A stretch of 64,000 bases of DNA from contig CAVYOX010000010.1 in the NCBI GenBank assembly GCA_963770245.1, positions 496,001 through 560,000 on the forward strand. The letters run 5' to 3'. Below the pieces are notes generated by a model. It did not search any database. It was not told the DNA's origin and saw only the letters and a program-made list of their open reading frames with translations. Of the stretch, positions 33,834 through 42,669 are shown one piece after another. Each line of letters opens with the position of its first letter. The stretch's first letter is position 1. The stretch is from PALSA-270 sp963770245. GTDB taxonomy: Bacteria > Acidobacteriota > Terriglobia > Terriglobales > Acidobacteriaceae. Position numbers and translations under genes: made by a program.

Positions 33834-36800
33834 ATGACCCTCCGAGCCCGGAAGCATTTTCTCCTCGCCAGTTTAGCCATCGCAGTAGTTTGCCTCTTGC
33901 CCAATTTGGCTGCCGCGCAACAGGTCACCTATTACGATTTTGACGGCCTGACTCCCAGTTACACCTGCACAGCTTCCAGCTCTGGAGGCAGTTTATTTTG
34001 CTTCAATAACACAACTGGTGAGGGCGAGGATGCAGGCTTTCCCCTGCTGTTTCAGGACAGCTATCCTCCTTTTGTCGATCCCAACCCTACCGATCCCCCC
34101 AATACGACAAGTATGCATACAACGCTGCAGATATCGGATGGAGGGAGCGAATATTCGAGCGCGTGGTTCGCCGTGCCACAAAAGGTCTTGAACGGCTTCA
34201 CCGCCTATGTCGCGTTTCGCTTAACCCCTGTTACTGCGACGCCAGGGGATGGAATCGCATTCGTGGTTCAGAATGCCTCGGGCGGAGGGACCGATCCAAA
34301 CGATACCAACGACGGGACCTGTGTGGCGTCTGGTTCGGGGCTCAACGTAAGCGCGACCATTGGCGGATGTTTAGGGTATGGGGGAATCGACAACAGTCTG
34401 GCCGTCGAGTTCGACACATTCCAGAATGAGTTTGATCCCAACGCCAATCACATCGCCATGCAAAGCTGCGGACTTGGTGGAACGCTGCTCAGTGGGGGGC
34501 TGCCGAATTCGCCGAACCACGACAACACCTCCGATACAAGCTACGTCTCCTGCCCGGTTAGGGATCAAAACACTCATGCGGCGGCGATCAACAGCGCTCT
34601 CCCGATCACGCTGGCGGACGGAAATGTGCACCAGGCGGTGATTGAATATTCAGGCGCAACCGGAGCGACCCCTTATCAGTGGCAGGTATTCATCGATCCA
34701 GTGTTCATTGCTGGAACCCATACTCCCGATCCCAGCCAGTCTACTGCGGTCATCACCACCATTGCTAATCTTACCCAGTATATGAACTTGCAAAACAGCG
34801 GGAGCGCCGCAGACAGCGCCTACGTGGGGTTCACCGGCGCCAGCGGCGGCGCTGTCGAGAATCAGGAAATCCTGGCCTGGACCTTTACCCCGCACTCCAC
34901 ATCCACGCAGCAGCAACCCCTGAGCACCCCTGGTACGCCGACGACGTTTCCCTTTGGCGCCCACACCTATGCCGTAACCTACCCGTCGACTGGGGTCGAT
35001 ACTTCTAGTATTGACATGGTGGTAGTGGCCAACGCCTTTGGCCCGCCCGCTGTCGCCGGCCTCCTGGCGGGATCGAGTTTCGCCGGCTCGGCATGCCAGG
35101 TGTACGGCTCAACCGGCGGGAATTGCATTGTCTATTCTGTGTATTGCGTGACCCATGGCACGACCACGCCAGCCGTACCTTGCCCAGCGACTTCCGAGCC
35201 GACAATTGCCCTCAAGACGGCCTTCGACAGCGACCCGTCGCTGGTGCCGACTACCGCCGGATTCCTGCAAGGCGACCCGCTCTACAGCCAGATTGCAACC
35301 ATTCAGGTGAGTGGGAGCACAGCTACCGTTACATGCTCGGGAGAGTGCGCGGTGCACGACGGGGAGACCGTCTCAATTATCAACGCGAAGCCTTCGGACT
35401 TTAGCGCGGCGAATGTTACGGTGAGCAATTCATCGACTAACGTCTACACCTTCAACTTCACCTATGCCAGCGCCCCGATCGATACCTATATCAGCGGCGC
35501 CGCTGTCACTTCGAATAACCTGCAGAACATCTGTAATCCCCCGGGTAGTCAGATTCCGTGTTGGCAGGCGGCCAGGATTGATGGCACGATCTCGGGTACG
35601 GGTAAGAGCTTCTCCGATTTCGTCGCTCTATTCGCAACTGTCCTTACGACTGGCGCCAGCATCAGCGCGCCGCCCATCACGTACGGGCAAACGGCGCAGA
35701 TTACAGTTTCTGTTACCCCCGCCGCGGCCACAGGCAATGTATCGCTAACCGTAGGCACCAACTCACCCGTGACTCAGAGTCTTTCCGCCGGCTCGACTAC
35801 ATTCGACGTCACAGGTCTGGGTGCCAACACTTACAACCTGAGCGCAAGCTATGCTGCCCAGGGCGTCTACGGCGCAGCCAGCGCCACCGGAACGCTGCAG
35901 GTCGGTCAAGCTGTGCCGACGGTGACCTTCACCGGAGCGCCGACGAGCCCAGCAGCCTTCGGCAGTACGTTTGGCGTGACGGCAACCACCACCGATACGG
36001 GCAACGTGTTACCGACGATCACGGGAACCGCAGGGATCTGCTCCGTGGGAGCGGTCGGCGGGACTCCGACCAGCGCTACCGCCACGGTCACCATGAATAG
36101 CGGAACCGGAACCTGCAACCTGACCGCGAATTGGCTGGCTGACACGAACTACAGCACGATCTCGGCCAATCAATCCACGGGCGCGGCCCCCATCGCTCCC
36201 ACCGTGAAATTCACCGGGGCACCCGTCAGCGCTGCTTATCTGTCCACTTTTGTCGTGACGGCAACCACCAACGACACGGGTAACGTCTTACCGACGATCA
36301 CGGGAACCGCAGGGATCTGCTCCGTGGGAGCGGTCGGCGGGACTCCGACCAGCGCTACCGCCACGGTCACCATGAATAGCGGAACCGGAACCTGCAACCT
36401 GACCGCGAATTGGCTGGCTGACACGAACTACAGCACGATCTCGGCCAATCAATCCACGGGCGCGGCCCCCATCGCTCCCACCGTGAAATTCACCGGGGCA
36501 CCCGTCAGCGCTGCTTATCTGTCCACTTTTGTCGTGACGGCAACCACCAACGACACGGGTAACGTCTTACCGACGATCACGGGAACCGCAGGGATCTGCT
36601 CCGTGGGAGCGGTCGGCGGGACTCCGACCAGCGCTACCGCCACGGTCACCATGACGAGCGGCACCGGCACCTGCAGCCTGACGGCTAACTGGGCGGCGGA
36701 CACCAATTACAGCGCGACCTCGCTCGGCCAATCCGCGAGCTCCGTGAGATTCACTCCCATGGTAAGTGTCACGAGCGTATCGGTTGTCTACGATGGCACC

Positions 36801-37532
36801 CCGCATCCTGCGACCGGCTTGGTCACGGGCGTGGGCAACGCAATCCTGGGCGCGCCGGCGATCACCTACAACCCTGGTGTAAACTCGGTTCCCGTGGGTG
36901 CCGGCACGTACCAGGTCTTGGCTTCATTCGCTGGGAACTCGAATTATCTCCCTGCCAGCAACAACACAGGCAGTGTCGTGATCGGCATGTTCCCGCCGAG
37001 CGTAACGGTCACAGGCGGCACGTTTGCCTATGATGGCAATCCGCACCCCGCGACCGGCGGTTCGGTCACGGGGGTCGGCGGCGTCAGCCTGGGCGCTCCA
37101 GTCATTACCTACAGCCCCGGTGGAAGCTCAGTTCCAGTAACCCCGGGCACTTATGGGGTGCTAGCTTCCTACGCGGGCAGCTCAAACTACAAGGCGGCGA
37201 GCGCGACTGCGAGCATCGTTATCGGCTCGGCTCTCGGCCTTTCATCCTACAGCCTCGCGTTCGGAAACGTTGATCTTACCTCTCGAACCGACCAGACCAT
37301 TACCGTGACCAACGTGAGCAAGGTATCGTTGAAGATCACGAACATTTACTTCAATTACGGTCCCGGGTCAGGAAAAGATTACGGCTATTTCACTCAATGT
37401 GGCGGAACCCTGACAAGGCCGGCCAGAGCTGCACCATCCGAGTCGAGCTTCATGCGCAAGACCTGGGCGCAGGCTCTGCTATTCTGGGCATCACTTATAA
37501 CTTGCCCGGAAGTCCAGCGCTGGTCAATTTGA
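33834..37532 (+). CDS. Large secreted protein: L-type lectin-like domain plus Ig-like/MBG repeats (frameshifted near its end)
   Basis: The signal peptide covers residues 1-28 (ends NLAAAQQ). Residues about 30-350 resemble a legume/L-type lectin sandwich (YYDFDGL...SAWFAVPQKVLNGFTAYVAFRL... DGIAFVVQNASGG). A spacer with Ig-like repeats follows from about 600. Three copies of a 93-residue repeat (ATTNDTGNVLPTITGTAGICS...) come next, the first two identical at DNA level over most of their length, then two MBG-type repeats (VVYDGTPHPATGLVTG; FAYDGNPHPATGGSVTG) and the start of a choice-of-anchor domain. From about 37413 the frame is wrong: the last ~40 residues are out-of-frame sequence, and the true C-terminus continues in the +2 frame to 37855. 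AAAGGA precedes the ATG. It is probably a surface adhesin or polysaccharide-binding protein. Confidence 0.85.
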   Translation: MTLRARKHFLLASLAIAVVCLLPNLAAAQQVTYYDFDGLTPSYTCTASSSGGSLFCFNNTTGEGEDAGFPLLFQDSYPPFVDPNPTDPPNTTSMHTTLQISDGGSEYSSAWFAVPQKVLNGFTAYVAFRLTPVTATPGDGIAFVVQNASGGGTDPNDTNDGTCVASGSGLNVSATIGGCLGYGGIDNSLAVEFDTFQNEFDPNANHIAMQSCGLGGTLLSGGLPNSPNHDNTSDTSYVSCPVRDQNTHAAAINSALPITLADGNVHQAVIEYSGATGATPYQWQVFIDPVFIAGTHTPDPSQSTAVITTIANLTQYMNLQNSGSAADSAYVGFTGASGGAVENQEILAWTFTPHSTSTQQQPLSTPGTPTTFPFGAHTYAVTYPSTGVDTSSIDMVVVANAFGPPAVAGLLAGSSFAGSACQVYGSTGGNCIVYSVYCVTHGTTTPAVPCPATSEPTIALKTAFDSDPSLVPTTAGFLQGDPLYSQIATIQVSGSTATVTCSGECAVHDGETVSIINAKPSDFSAANVTVSNSSTNVYTFNFTYASAPIDTYISGAAVTSNNLQNICNPPGSQIPCWQAARIDGTISGTGKSFSDFVALFATVLTTGASISAPPITYGQTAQITVSVTPAAATGNVSLTVGTNSPVTQSLSAGSTTFDVTGLGANTYNLSASYAAQGVYGAASATGTLQVGQAVPTVTFTGAPTSPAAFGSTFGVTATTTDTGNVLPTITGTAGICSVGAVGGTPTSATATVTMNSGTGTCNLTANWLADTNYSTISANQSTGAAPIAPTVKFTGAPVSAAYLSTFVVTATTNDTGNVLPTITGTAGICSVGAVGGTPTSATATVTMNSGTGTCNLTANWLADTNYSTISANQSTGAAPIAPTVKFTGAPVSAAYLSTFVVTATTNDTGNVLPTITGTAGICSVGAVGGTPTSATATVTMTSGTGTCSLTANWAADTNYSATSLGQSASSVRFTPMVSVTSVSVVYDGTPHPATGLVTGVGNAILGAPAITYNPGVNSVPVGAGTYQVLASFAGNSNYLPASNNTGSVVIGMFPPSVTVTGGTFAYDGNPHPATGGSVTGVGGVSLGAPVITYSPGGSSVPVTPGTYGVLASYAGSSNYKAASATASIVIGSALGLSSYSLAFGNVDLTSRTDQTITVTNVSKVSLKITNIYFNYGPGSGKDYGYFTQCGGTLTRPARAAPSESSFMRKTWAQALLFWASLITCPEVQRWSI
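35976..36654 (+). repeat. 279-bp tandem repeat array (about 2.4 units)
   Basis: Units start at 35976, 36255 and 36534. Unit 1 and unit 2 are identical from about 36008 to the unit end. Unit 2 and unit 3 are identical from the unit start until 36654, where unit 3 diverges. Such near-identity inside a coding sequence indicates recent duplication or conversion. Confidence 0.95.
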
Positions 37533-37855
37533 GCGGCACTGTCATCAATCCCAGAGCCGGGCTGAACGAAGACGAATTGAACTTTGGAACCCTCAAAGTT
37601 GGCTCGAGTTCGAAGCAAACCGTCACTCTGACGAGCACCGGCGATACGCCCTTGCTGATCAACGGTGTAACGGTGAGCGGATCGTCGGACTTCACCACGA
37701 GCAGCTGCCCGGCCTCGCTGGCGGTGAACACCAGTTGCACTATTACCGTCACTTTTGAGCCTTCCGCCAAGCAGTCGCGGTCGGGGACCTTAACTATCAC
37801 CGACAATGCGTTGTCCAGTCCGCAAACCGTGTCGCTTTCGGGTAGAGGCGATTAG
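37415..37855 (+). CDS. C-terminal part of the lectin/Ig-like protein, in the shifted frame
   Basis: The frame reads KAGQSCTIRVELHAQDLGAGSA and continues as two choice-of-anchor D type (ASH/Ig-like) segments (FGTLKVGSSSKQTVTLTSTGDTPLLI; SCPASLAVNTSCTITVTFEP) to a stop at 37855. It exactly continues the domain cut off in the upstream frame, so a single-base loss near 37413-37415 is the simplest explanation. It has no start signal of its own. If the shift is a sequencing error, the real gene is 33834-37855, about 1340 residues. Confidence 0.75.
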   Translation, partial: KAGQSCTIRVELHAQDLGAGSAILGITYNLPGSPALVNLSGTVINPRAGLNEDELNFGTLKVGSSSKQTVTLTSTGDTPLLINGVTVSGSSDFTTSSCPASLAVNTSCTITVTFEPSAKQSRSGTLTITDNALSSPQTVSLSGRGD

Positions 37856-37873
37856 GGAGAGACCTTCTAAACT

Positions 37874-37905
37874 GGCCGGGCCCCTCGAAATTGGCCCGGC
37901 CTTTT
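37874..37905 (+). terminator. Intrinsic terminator after the lectin/Ig-like gene
   Basis: Perfect 9-bp stem GGCCGGGCC/GGCCCGGCC with a 10-base loop, followed by TTTT (37902-37905), between two convergent genes. Confidence 0.88.
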
Positions 37906-37949
37906 CTTGGTGGGCAACAAGCTCGACTCTTTCCTCTTCGCTCGCTAGG

Positions 37950-40900
37950 TTAGTTTGTTCCCTGGAATGATTTCATGGACTCGCGGTAGATAGGCTGTAG
38001 ATCAGCGCGCTCCAGCAGCCTCGCCGAGCCATCTTCCTTGCTGATTGACTCAAGCGTCCGAACCACTTCGCGATAGTGCGGCGTCGCTTCCTTTGCCTTC
38101 CCCGTCTGCAGGAGAGACGAGGCAATCAGGTAATGCACCTTTACCTCGAGCACCCGTAAGCCAAGCTTTTCCGCTCTGGCCAGGGCACGGTCGAGTTCCT
38201 GCAGGGCATTCTTGAAATCTCGGCTCGCCACCATGGCTTCGGCGAGATAAACCGAACACTCTACTGAAAGCGACTGCAGGCCAAGCGAATCAGCATCCTG
38301 GGACAGTTTTCGAAGAGAGCTGATGGCTGCCTGTTGCCGCCCTTGCTTTACATCCACCCGGGCCAATCCCGCTTTCGAGATCAACATTTGCTCGCGATTG
38401 GCGTCATGGGAAGCCGTCTGCAGGGCGCGTTCATACTGCTGCCGGGCGGCGGCGTAATCCCCTTTGTAGAAGTAAGTGTCGCCCAGCCAGTTCAAGGCCA
38501 ATGAAGCGACCGCGTCGTCTTTGATTTCGTGGGCGATGTTCAATGCGTCTTCGACGTTCTTCTGCCCTTCATCGCCGCGGCCGGCCTCAGCCAGAATGCC
38601 GCCCAAGCCAGCCATGGCTTCCACGGTGAAGGTTGTGCGCTCCTTGATCTCCTGAAAAATCTTCACCGCGTCCTGCATGGCTCCGAGCGCGGCTCCGTAG
38701 CGGCCCTGGGCAGCGAAGATCTCGGCCATGCTCTCGGACTCAACCGCCATACCGTGCTGATCGGACATGCCCCGCCGTAACTCGATGGCCTTCAAGTGTT
38801 GGGAAAGAGCCGTGTCATATTGCCCAAGCTTTGCATTGGCCTCAGCCAGGTTGTGGAGGGACTCGGAAGTATCCTCGGGCACGTTCAGCTTCTGGCGCAA
38901 ATCGTAGGCCTGCTCCAGGTAGGTGAGGGCGTCCTGATATTCGCCCTTGTCGAGATGAAGGCCGCCAATGCTGTTCAGGCAAAGCGCCTGGTACGCCTGA
39001 TTTCCGAGGTCCCGCTCGACCTGCAGCGCTTCACTGAAAAACTTCAGCGCCTCGTCCCGCTTTCCGTGATCGTGATAGAACGTGCCCATGTCAATCAGAG
39101 CATTGCCGATGCCGTCCTTGTCGCCGATTTCGCGGCGCGTAGCCAGAGATTCGTTGTAACTGGCCAGCGCGGCGGCAGGATTCCCCATCGTGTCCTGAAC
39201 CTGTGCCATTTCATCCAAACTGGCGGCGATGCCCCGTTTGTCGCCGATTGTCTTCTTGATTGCCAGAGATTCCTGGTAGTTGCGCAGGGCGTCGTCCGGC
39301 TTATTCAGCATGCGGTAAGCGATTCCCGTGGCCTGTAAAATGGCGGCTTTCTCCGGTTGATTATCGAGCTCAATCGCGAGATTCAGCGCCCGCGTCAGGT
39401 AGTCGAGGCCGCCCTGCGGATTGCTGGCCTTAATTTCCACTCGTCCGCTGGCCAGCAGCGCGTCAACATTTTTCGGATCCTGCGCCAGCACCGTGGCGAG
39501 ACGCTGTTTCGCCTGGCTGAAGTCGCTGGCCTGCTCATACAGTCCGGCGAGTGTAAACTGCACTTCCATGTCGGAGGGGTTCGCCTTGGCCAGGCTCTCG
39601 TATGCGGCAATCGCCTTGGGCGTATCTTTCATGACCCGGGCGTGATTGGCTTCGATCAGATATTTTTCCTGGGCCGGAAGGCTGTCGCTGAGTTCGACAG
39701 ACCGCCGCGAGGCCTTTTCCGCCTGATCGTCGTAGCCCAGACTGGAATAGGCCAGCGCCAGCTTGGCATAAGCCAGGGCGAAGTTTGCATCTTCGCCGGT
39801 CGCTGCCTGAAAACGGTTCACCGCCTCCAGATTGTTTCCGCTGCGGGCCAACTGCAAGCCGGCGTCATAGTCGCGAAGCGCCTGCACGGAATTGGTTGAA
39901 GGACGAAGCGCGTGGGCCGCCAGCTCGGCTAAACTTTCGGGCGTCGCCGCCAGCTTCTGGCGAACATCTTTCGCCAGAGCATCGACCCCCCCGAGCAGTT
40001 CCTTCTCGCTGGCCACATCGGTCTTCAGCGTCGAACTGGTATCGTGCCGCAGATCGAGGACCGTGGTGTCGATACGGATCTGCTCGCCCAGCTTGACGTA
40101 TTGCCCGTAGACCACGGTATCGGCATTGGTAAACTCCGCCAAGCGCCGCAGAGTCGCTACGTCAACTTGCGACTGACTCGAAATATGCAGGTCGTGCAAA
40201 AGCTGATGCAAACGGTCTGGAGAAACCATGCGGACTTGGGCGGATTGGCCGACGTCGGTGCTTAACATGTCGGAGAGGCTCGAACCGAGCCAGTCGAGCG
40301 AAGCATCGCCCGAGGCGTTCTGAAATGGCATGATCGCCAAAGAAATGGCGGGAGCAGAAGCGCCGGGTTCCGGGACTGACCCGAAAAGCTTGTGGCGCAG
40401 AAGAAAGCCGGCAATGGCCAGCACCAGCACTACCGCAATCCCCCCCAGCAGCGGCCAGGGCACGGTCTGGGCGAAAGGCTTTACGTTCGGCTCAAAGGTC
40501 AGAGTAGCCGCCGCATGCTTGCCTTGCCAGACTTCGAGATCAGCCAAAATCTGGCTCGTGGTCTGATAGCGCATATTGGGGTCGCGCTCCAGACACTTGC
40601 CGACGATATTGCTTAAGGCTTGCGGAATGGCGTGGTCGAAATCAGAAACCGGGGCGACGCGCTCCTGGGTGCGTTTGATCAGACTGGCCAGAGCACTTTC
40701 GGCCTTGAAGGGCATGTTCCCGATGAGCAGCTCATAAAAGATAAGACCGAGGGCAAAAATATCCGAACGCTGATCGAGGCTCTTGGCCAGCGCCTGCTCC
40801 GGCGACATGTATTCCATGGTGCCGATCAAGGCGCCGGTCTGGGTCATGCCATCGCCTTCGAGAGTGCGCGCCAGACCAAAATCCATGACCAGAATTCGTC

Positions 40901-41609
40901 CCGTCTTATCGCGCATGATGTTCTGCGGCTTAAGGTCCCGATGAATGACACCGACGCCGTGCGCCGCCTCGAGCGCTCGGCAGACCTGCTGCATGATGTC
41001 GACCGCCTCGTCGGGCGAAAGCTTTTTCTTTTGCTGGATGATGGCGCGAAGATCCTCACCTTCGATGTATTCCATGGTGATGAACTTCATGCCTTCGGCT
41101 TCCCCCAGATCGTAGATGCGGATCACGTTCTTGTGCGTGACCTGGTGCGCCAGGATCAATTCCTGCTTGAAACGATCAATGATGGCAGGGTTCCGCGCCA
41201 GTTCGGCCCGAATGACCTTCAGGCCTACCATGCGGTTGAGCTCGAGATCCTTCGCTTTGTAAACCGCCCCCATGCCCCCTTCCCCGAGAATCTTGACGAT
41301 CTGGTAGCGCCGGGATAACACCGTGCCTGGTTGGAGGATGGGTTGCCCGGCGGCGGAGTGCAACGAAGCTGGCGTTGCTCCCGGATCGGCCAGGGTGGGA
41401 GAATCCCCGGGGCCGGAACCTCCTGGGGTGTCGATCAAGGTAGGAGAATCGGAAGAACTGCCAGGAACGTCGATCAAGGTAGGCGAGTCAGGATAGGAAT
41501 TTACATCCGAGGAACTGCCGGGTGCTGCCGAGGGAGCACGCACCGCGGCCGAGGTCTGGTTGAGATCGGGTAAATCTTTGTCGCGCCGGGCTCGATCGTC
41601 CTCTCCCAT
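37950..41609 (-). CDS. Ser/Thr protein kinase with TolB-like and TPR sensor region
   Basis: Hanks-type kinase. With the start at 41609, the kinase domain spans about 100-365: glycine loop GEGGMG 109-114, Lys131, catalytic HRDLKPQN 223-230, DFG 243-245. One membrane helix lies near 380-402 (WPLLGGIAVVLVLAIAGFLL). Outside it is a TolB/FlgO-like beta-domain (LAIMPFQNASGDASLDWLGSSLSDML...), then about ten TPRs to the C-terminus. The N-terminal ~95 residues are disordered and hold three DSPTL[I/A]D copies (residues 41, 54, 69), possible phosphosites. ATG 41609 is preferred to 41648; both lie downstream of a good promoter. This architecture is common in Acidobacteriota. Confidence 0.92.
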   Translation of the reverse strand: MGEDDRARRDKDLPDLNQTSAAVRAPSAAPGSSSDVNSYPDSPTLIDVPGSSSDSPTLIDTPGGSGPGDSPTLADPGATPASLHSAAGQPILQPGTVLSRRYQIVKILGEGGMGAVYKAKDLELNRMVGLKVIRAELARNPAIIDRFKQELILAHQVTHKNVIRIYDLGEAEGMKFITMEYIEGEDLRAIIQQKKKLSPDEAVDIMQQVCRALEAAHGVGVIHRDLKPQNIMRDKTGRILVMDFGLARTLEGDGMTQTGALIGTMEYMSPEQALAKSLDQRSDIFALGLIFYELLIGNMPFKAESALASLIKRTQERVAPVSDFDHAIPQALSNIVGKCLERDPNMRYQTTSQILADLEVWQGKHAAATLTFEPNVKPFAQTVPWPLLGGIAVVLVLAIAGFLLRHKLFGSVPEPGASAPAISLAIMPFQNASGDASLDWLGSSLSDMLSTDVGQSAQVRMVSPDRLHQLLHDLHISSQSQVDVATLRRLAEFTNADTVVYGQYVKLGEQIRIDTTVLDLRHDTSSTLKTDVASEKELLGGVDALAKDVRQKLAATPESLAELAAHALRPSTNSVQALRDYDAGLQLARSGNNLEAVNRFQAATGEDANFALAYAKLALAYSSLGYDDQAEKASRRSVELSDSLPAQEKYLIEANHARVMKDTPKAIAAYESLAKANPSDMEVQFTLAGLYEQASDFSQAKQRLATVLAQDPKNVDALLASGRVEIKASNPQGGLDYLTRALNLAIELDNQPEKAAILQATGIAYRMLNKPDDALRNYQESLAIKKTIGDKRGIAASLDEMAQVQDTMGNPAAALASYNESLATRREIGDKDGIGNALIDMGTFYHDHGKRDEALKFFSEALQVERDLGNQAYQALCLNSIGGLHLDKGEYQDALTYLEQAYDLRQKLNVPEDTSESLHNLAEANAKLGQYDTALSQHLKAIELRRGMSDQHGMAVESESMAEIFAAQGRYGAALGAMQDAVKIFQEIKERTTFTVEAMAGLGGILAEAGRGDEGQKNVEDALNIAHEIKDDAVASLALNWLGDTYFYKGDYAAARQQYERALQTASHDANREQMLISKAGLARVDVKQGRQQAAISSLRKLSQDADSLGLQSLSVECSVYLAEAMVASRDFKNALQELDRALARAEKLGLRVLEVKVHYLIASSLLQTGKAKEATPHYREVVRTLESISKEDGSARLLERADLQPIYRESMKSFQGTN

Positions 41610-41718
41610 AGTGTTTGTTTTGACTCTTAGGCACCGAACCCCGTACATCGCGGGTCCCGTTCCCTATCAAAACCGGCCGCAAAGCCGCAGAACAGGCTAG
41701 CGGACGCGAGGTTGAGAA

Positions 41719-41747
41719 AGTATATAACGAGACTAAGGCGGTGTCAG
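41719..41747 (-). promoter_or_regulatory. Promoter of the kinase gene
   Basis: On the minus strand: -35 CTGACA (41742-41747), a 17-bp spacer, then -10 TATACT (41719-41724). This is 110 bp before the ATG at 41609. The rest of the 41610-41995 gap shows no gene. Confidence 0.6.
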
Positions 41748-41995
41748 CGAGGTTCTGTGGCGCGGGAATTTCGATCGCGGACGCGGCGAAACCTTGGCGT
41801 GGGGACTGCGCGGCAGCAGGAAGGCGGCGGTGCGCTCGCCGGAATTGCCGACTCGTGCTCGCCGGCGAGCTCTACCGAACTTTCTAGGACTCATTAGGAT
41901 ACAGCGCTCGAGGAAGCCCCCCCCCGGCACGGTTTTGTGTGCCGTGGCTTTCAAGGTCACGGGAGGATTCCTTCCCGAAAAGTATTTCCTAGAGG

Positions 41996-42313
41996 CTAGT
42001 GATGATCGTGGTCTTCATGGTCCCAGTGGCCCTCGTGCAACTGCCAGCCTTGCTGATAGTGGTCATAGTGCGGGTGATTCCAGTAGGCTCCGGCGTAGGG
42101 CGGTTGAACCCAGTGCCCACCCACCCAGGCGTAGTGACGCCCGTTCGGTGTCCAGTAGCCTTCCACCCAGGAGTACCCGGGTCCGGGAGCGTCGCCGCGC
42201 CTTTCGTGACGAAGAGCAGGCGGCGGGCTTCCGATATAAAGGGAAACTTGCGCGAAGGTAGGGACTGAGAGCGCCGCCGTCAACAGCAGCCCGTATAGCC
42301 ATTTCGATCTCAT
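41996..42313 (-). CDS. Secreted YXWGXW-repeat protein
   Basis: 105 residues with a signal peptide at 1-20 (MRSKWLYGLLLTAALSVPTFA). The mature part carries aromatic repeats (YSWVEGYW; YAWVGGHW; YWNHPHYDHY) characteristic of YXWGXW proteins, and a very His/Asp-rich C-terminus (HEGHWDHEDHDHH) that could bind metal. The start at 42313 has AGGAG upstream; the longer frame adds a spurious 32 residues. It lies 64 bp after the 57-residue membrane protein on the same strand. Function is unknown, probably envelope-associated. Confidence 0.85.
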   Translation of the reverse strand: MRSKWLYGLLLTAALSVPTFAQVSLYIGSPPPALRHERRGDAPGPGYSWVEGYWTPNGRHYAWVGGHWVQPPYAGAYWNHPHYDHYQQGWQLHEGHWDHEDHDHH

Positions 42314-42377
42314 GCTTTTCTCCTTTTTGAAGTTGCCAATCGTAGAAACGCAGGGCCAATGGATCCCGAGCATTCCG

Positions 42378-42551
42378 CTAGGGTGCGGAATCCTTTTGGC
42401 GAGTGGCATTCACGCCCGTCAGTATTCCGACTCCCCCCAAGACAATGCCGCCGACCACGATCGAGTGCACTGGCACATGCACCAGGGCCGCACCATAAAT
42501 CAGCCCGACCACCACAATGACGAAACCGGTGAGGTAGATGGTGAATGACAT
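42378..42551 (-). CDS. 57-residue membrane protein with two predicted helices
   Basis: Begins MSFTIYLTGFVIVVVGLIYG and ends in a short polar tail RQKDSAP. Helix 1 covers about residues 4-24 and helix 2 about 28-48 (SIVVGGIVLGGVGILTG). Small hydrophobic residues and glycines make a tight hairpin likely. The Shine-Dalgarno is weak. It sits between the BON protein and the YXWGXW protein on the same strand, so it may belong to an envelope-stress operon. I do not recognise a named family. Confidence 0.6.
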   Translation of the reverse strand: MSFTIYLTGFVIVVVGLIYGAALVHVPVHSIVVGGIVLGGVGILTGVNATRQKDSAP

Positions 42552-42669
42552 TTATCTAGGTATCGGCCGAATCGCCGCCTCCATTACCTGGGCTTCGCAG
42601 TAGTGGCCTGGAACCGACCGTCATGCGCCGAGTCCGAGCCGTCCATTTACTTGATTCTGCTTTGGTTTC

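Noticed and set aside
35906..36706. Repeated antisense frames of 60-80 codons in the tandem array
   Set aside because: They are mirror images of the coding repeats and have no start signals.
42372..42391. ATTCCGC/GCGGAAT hairpin as terminator of the 57-residue gene
   Set aside because: On the minus strand there is no U-run; it overlaps the stop codon and may be chance.
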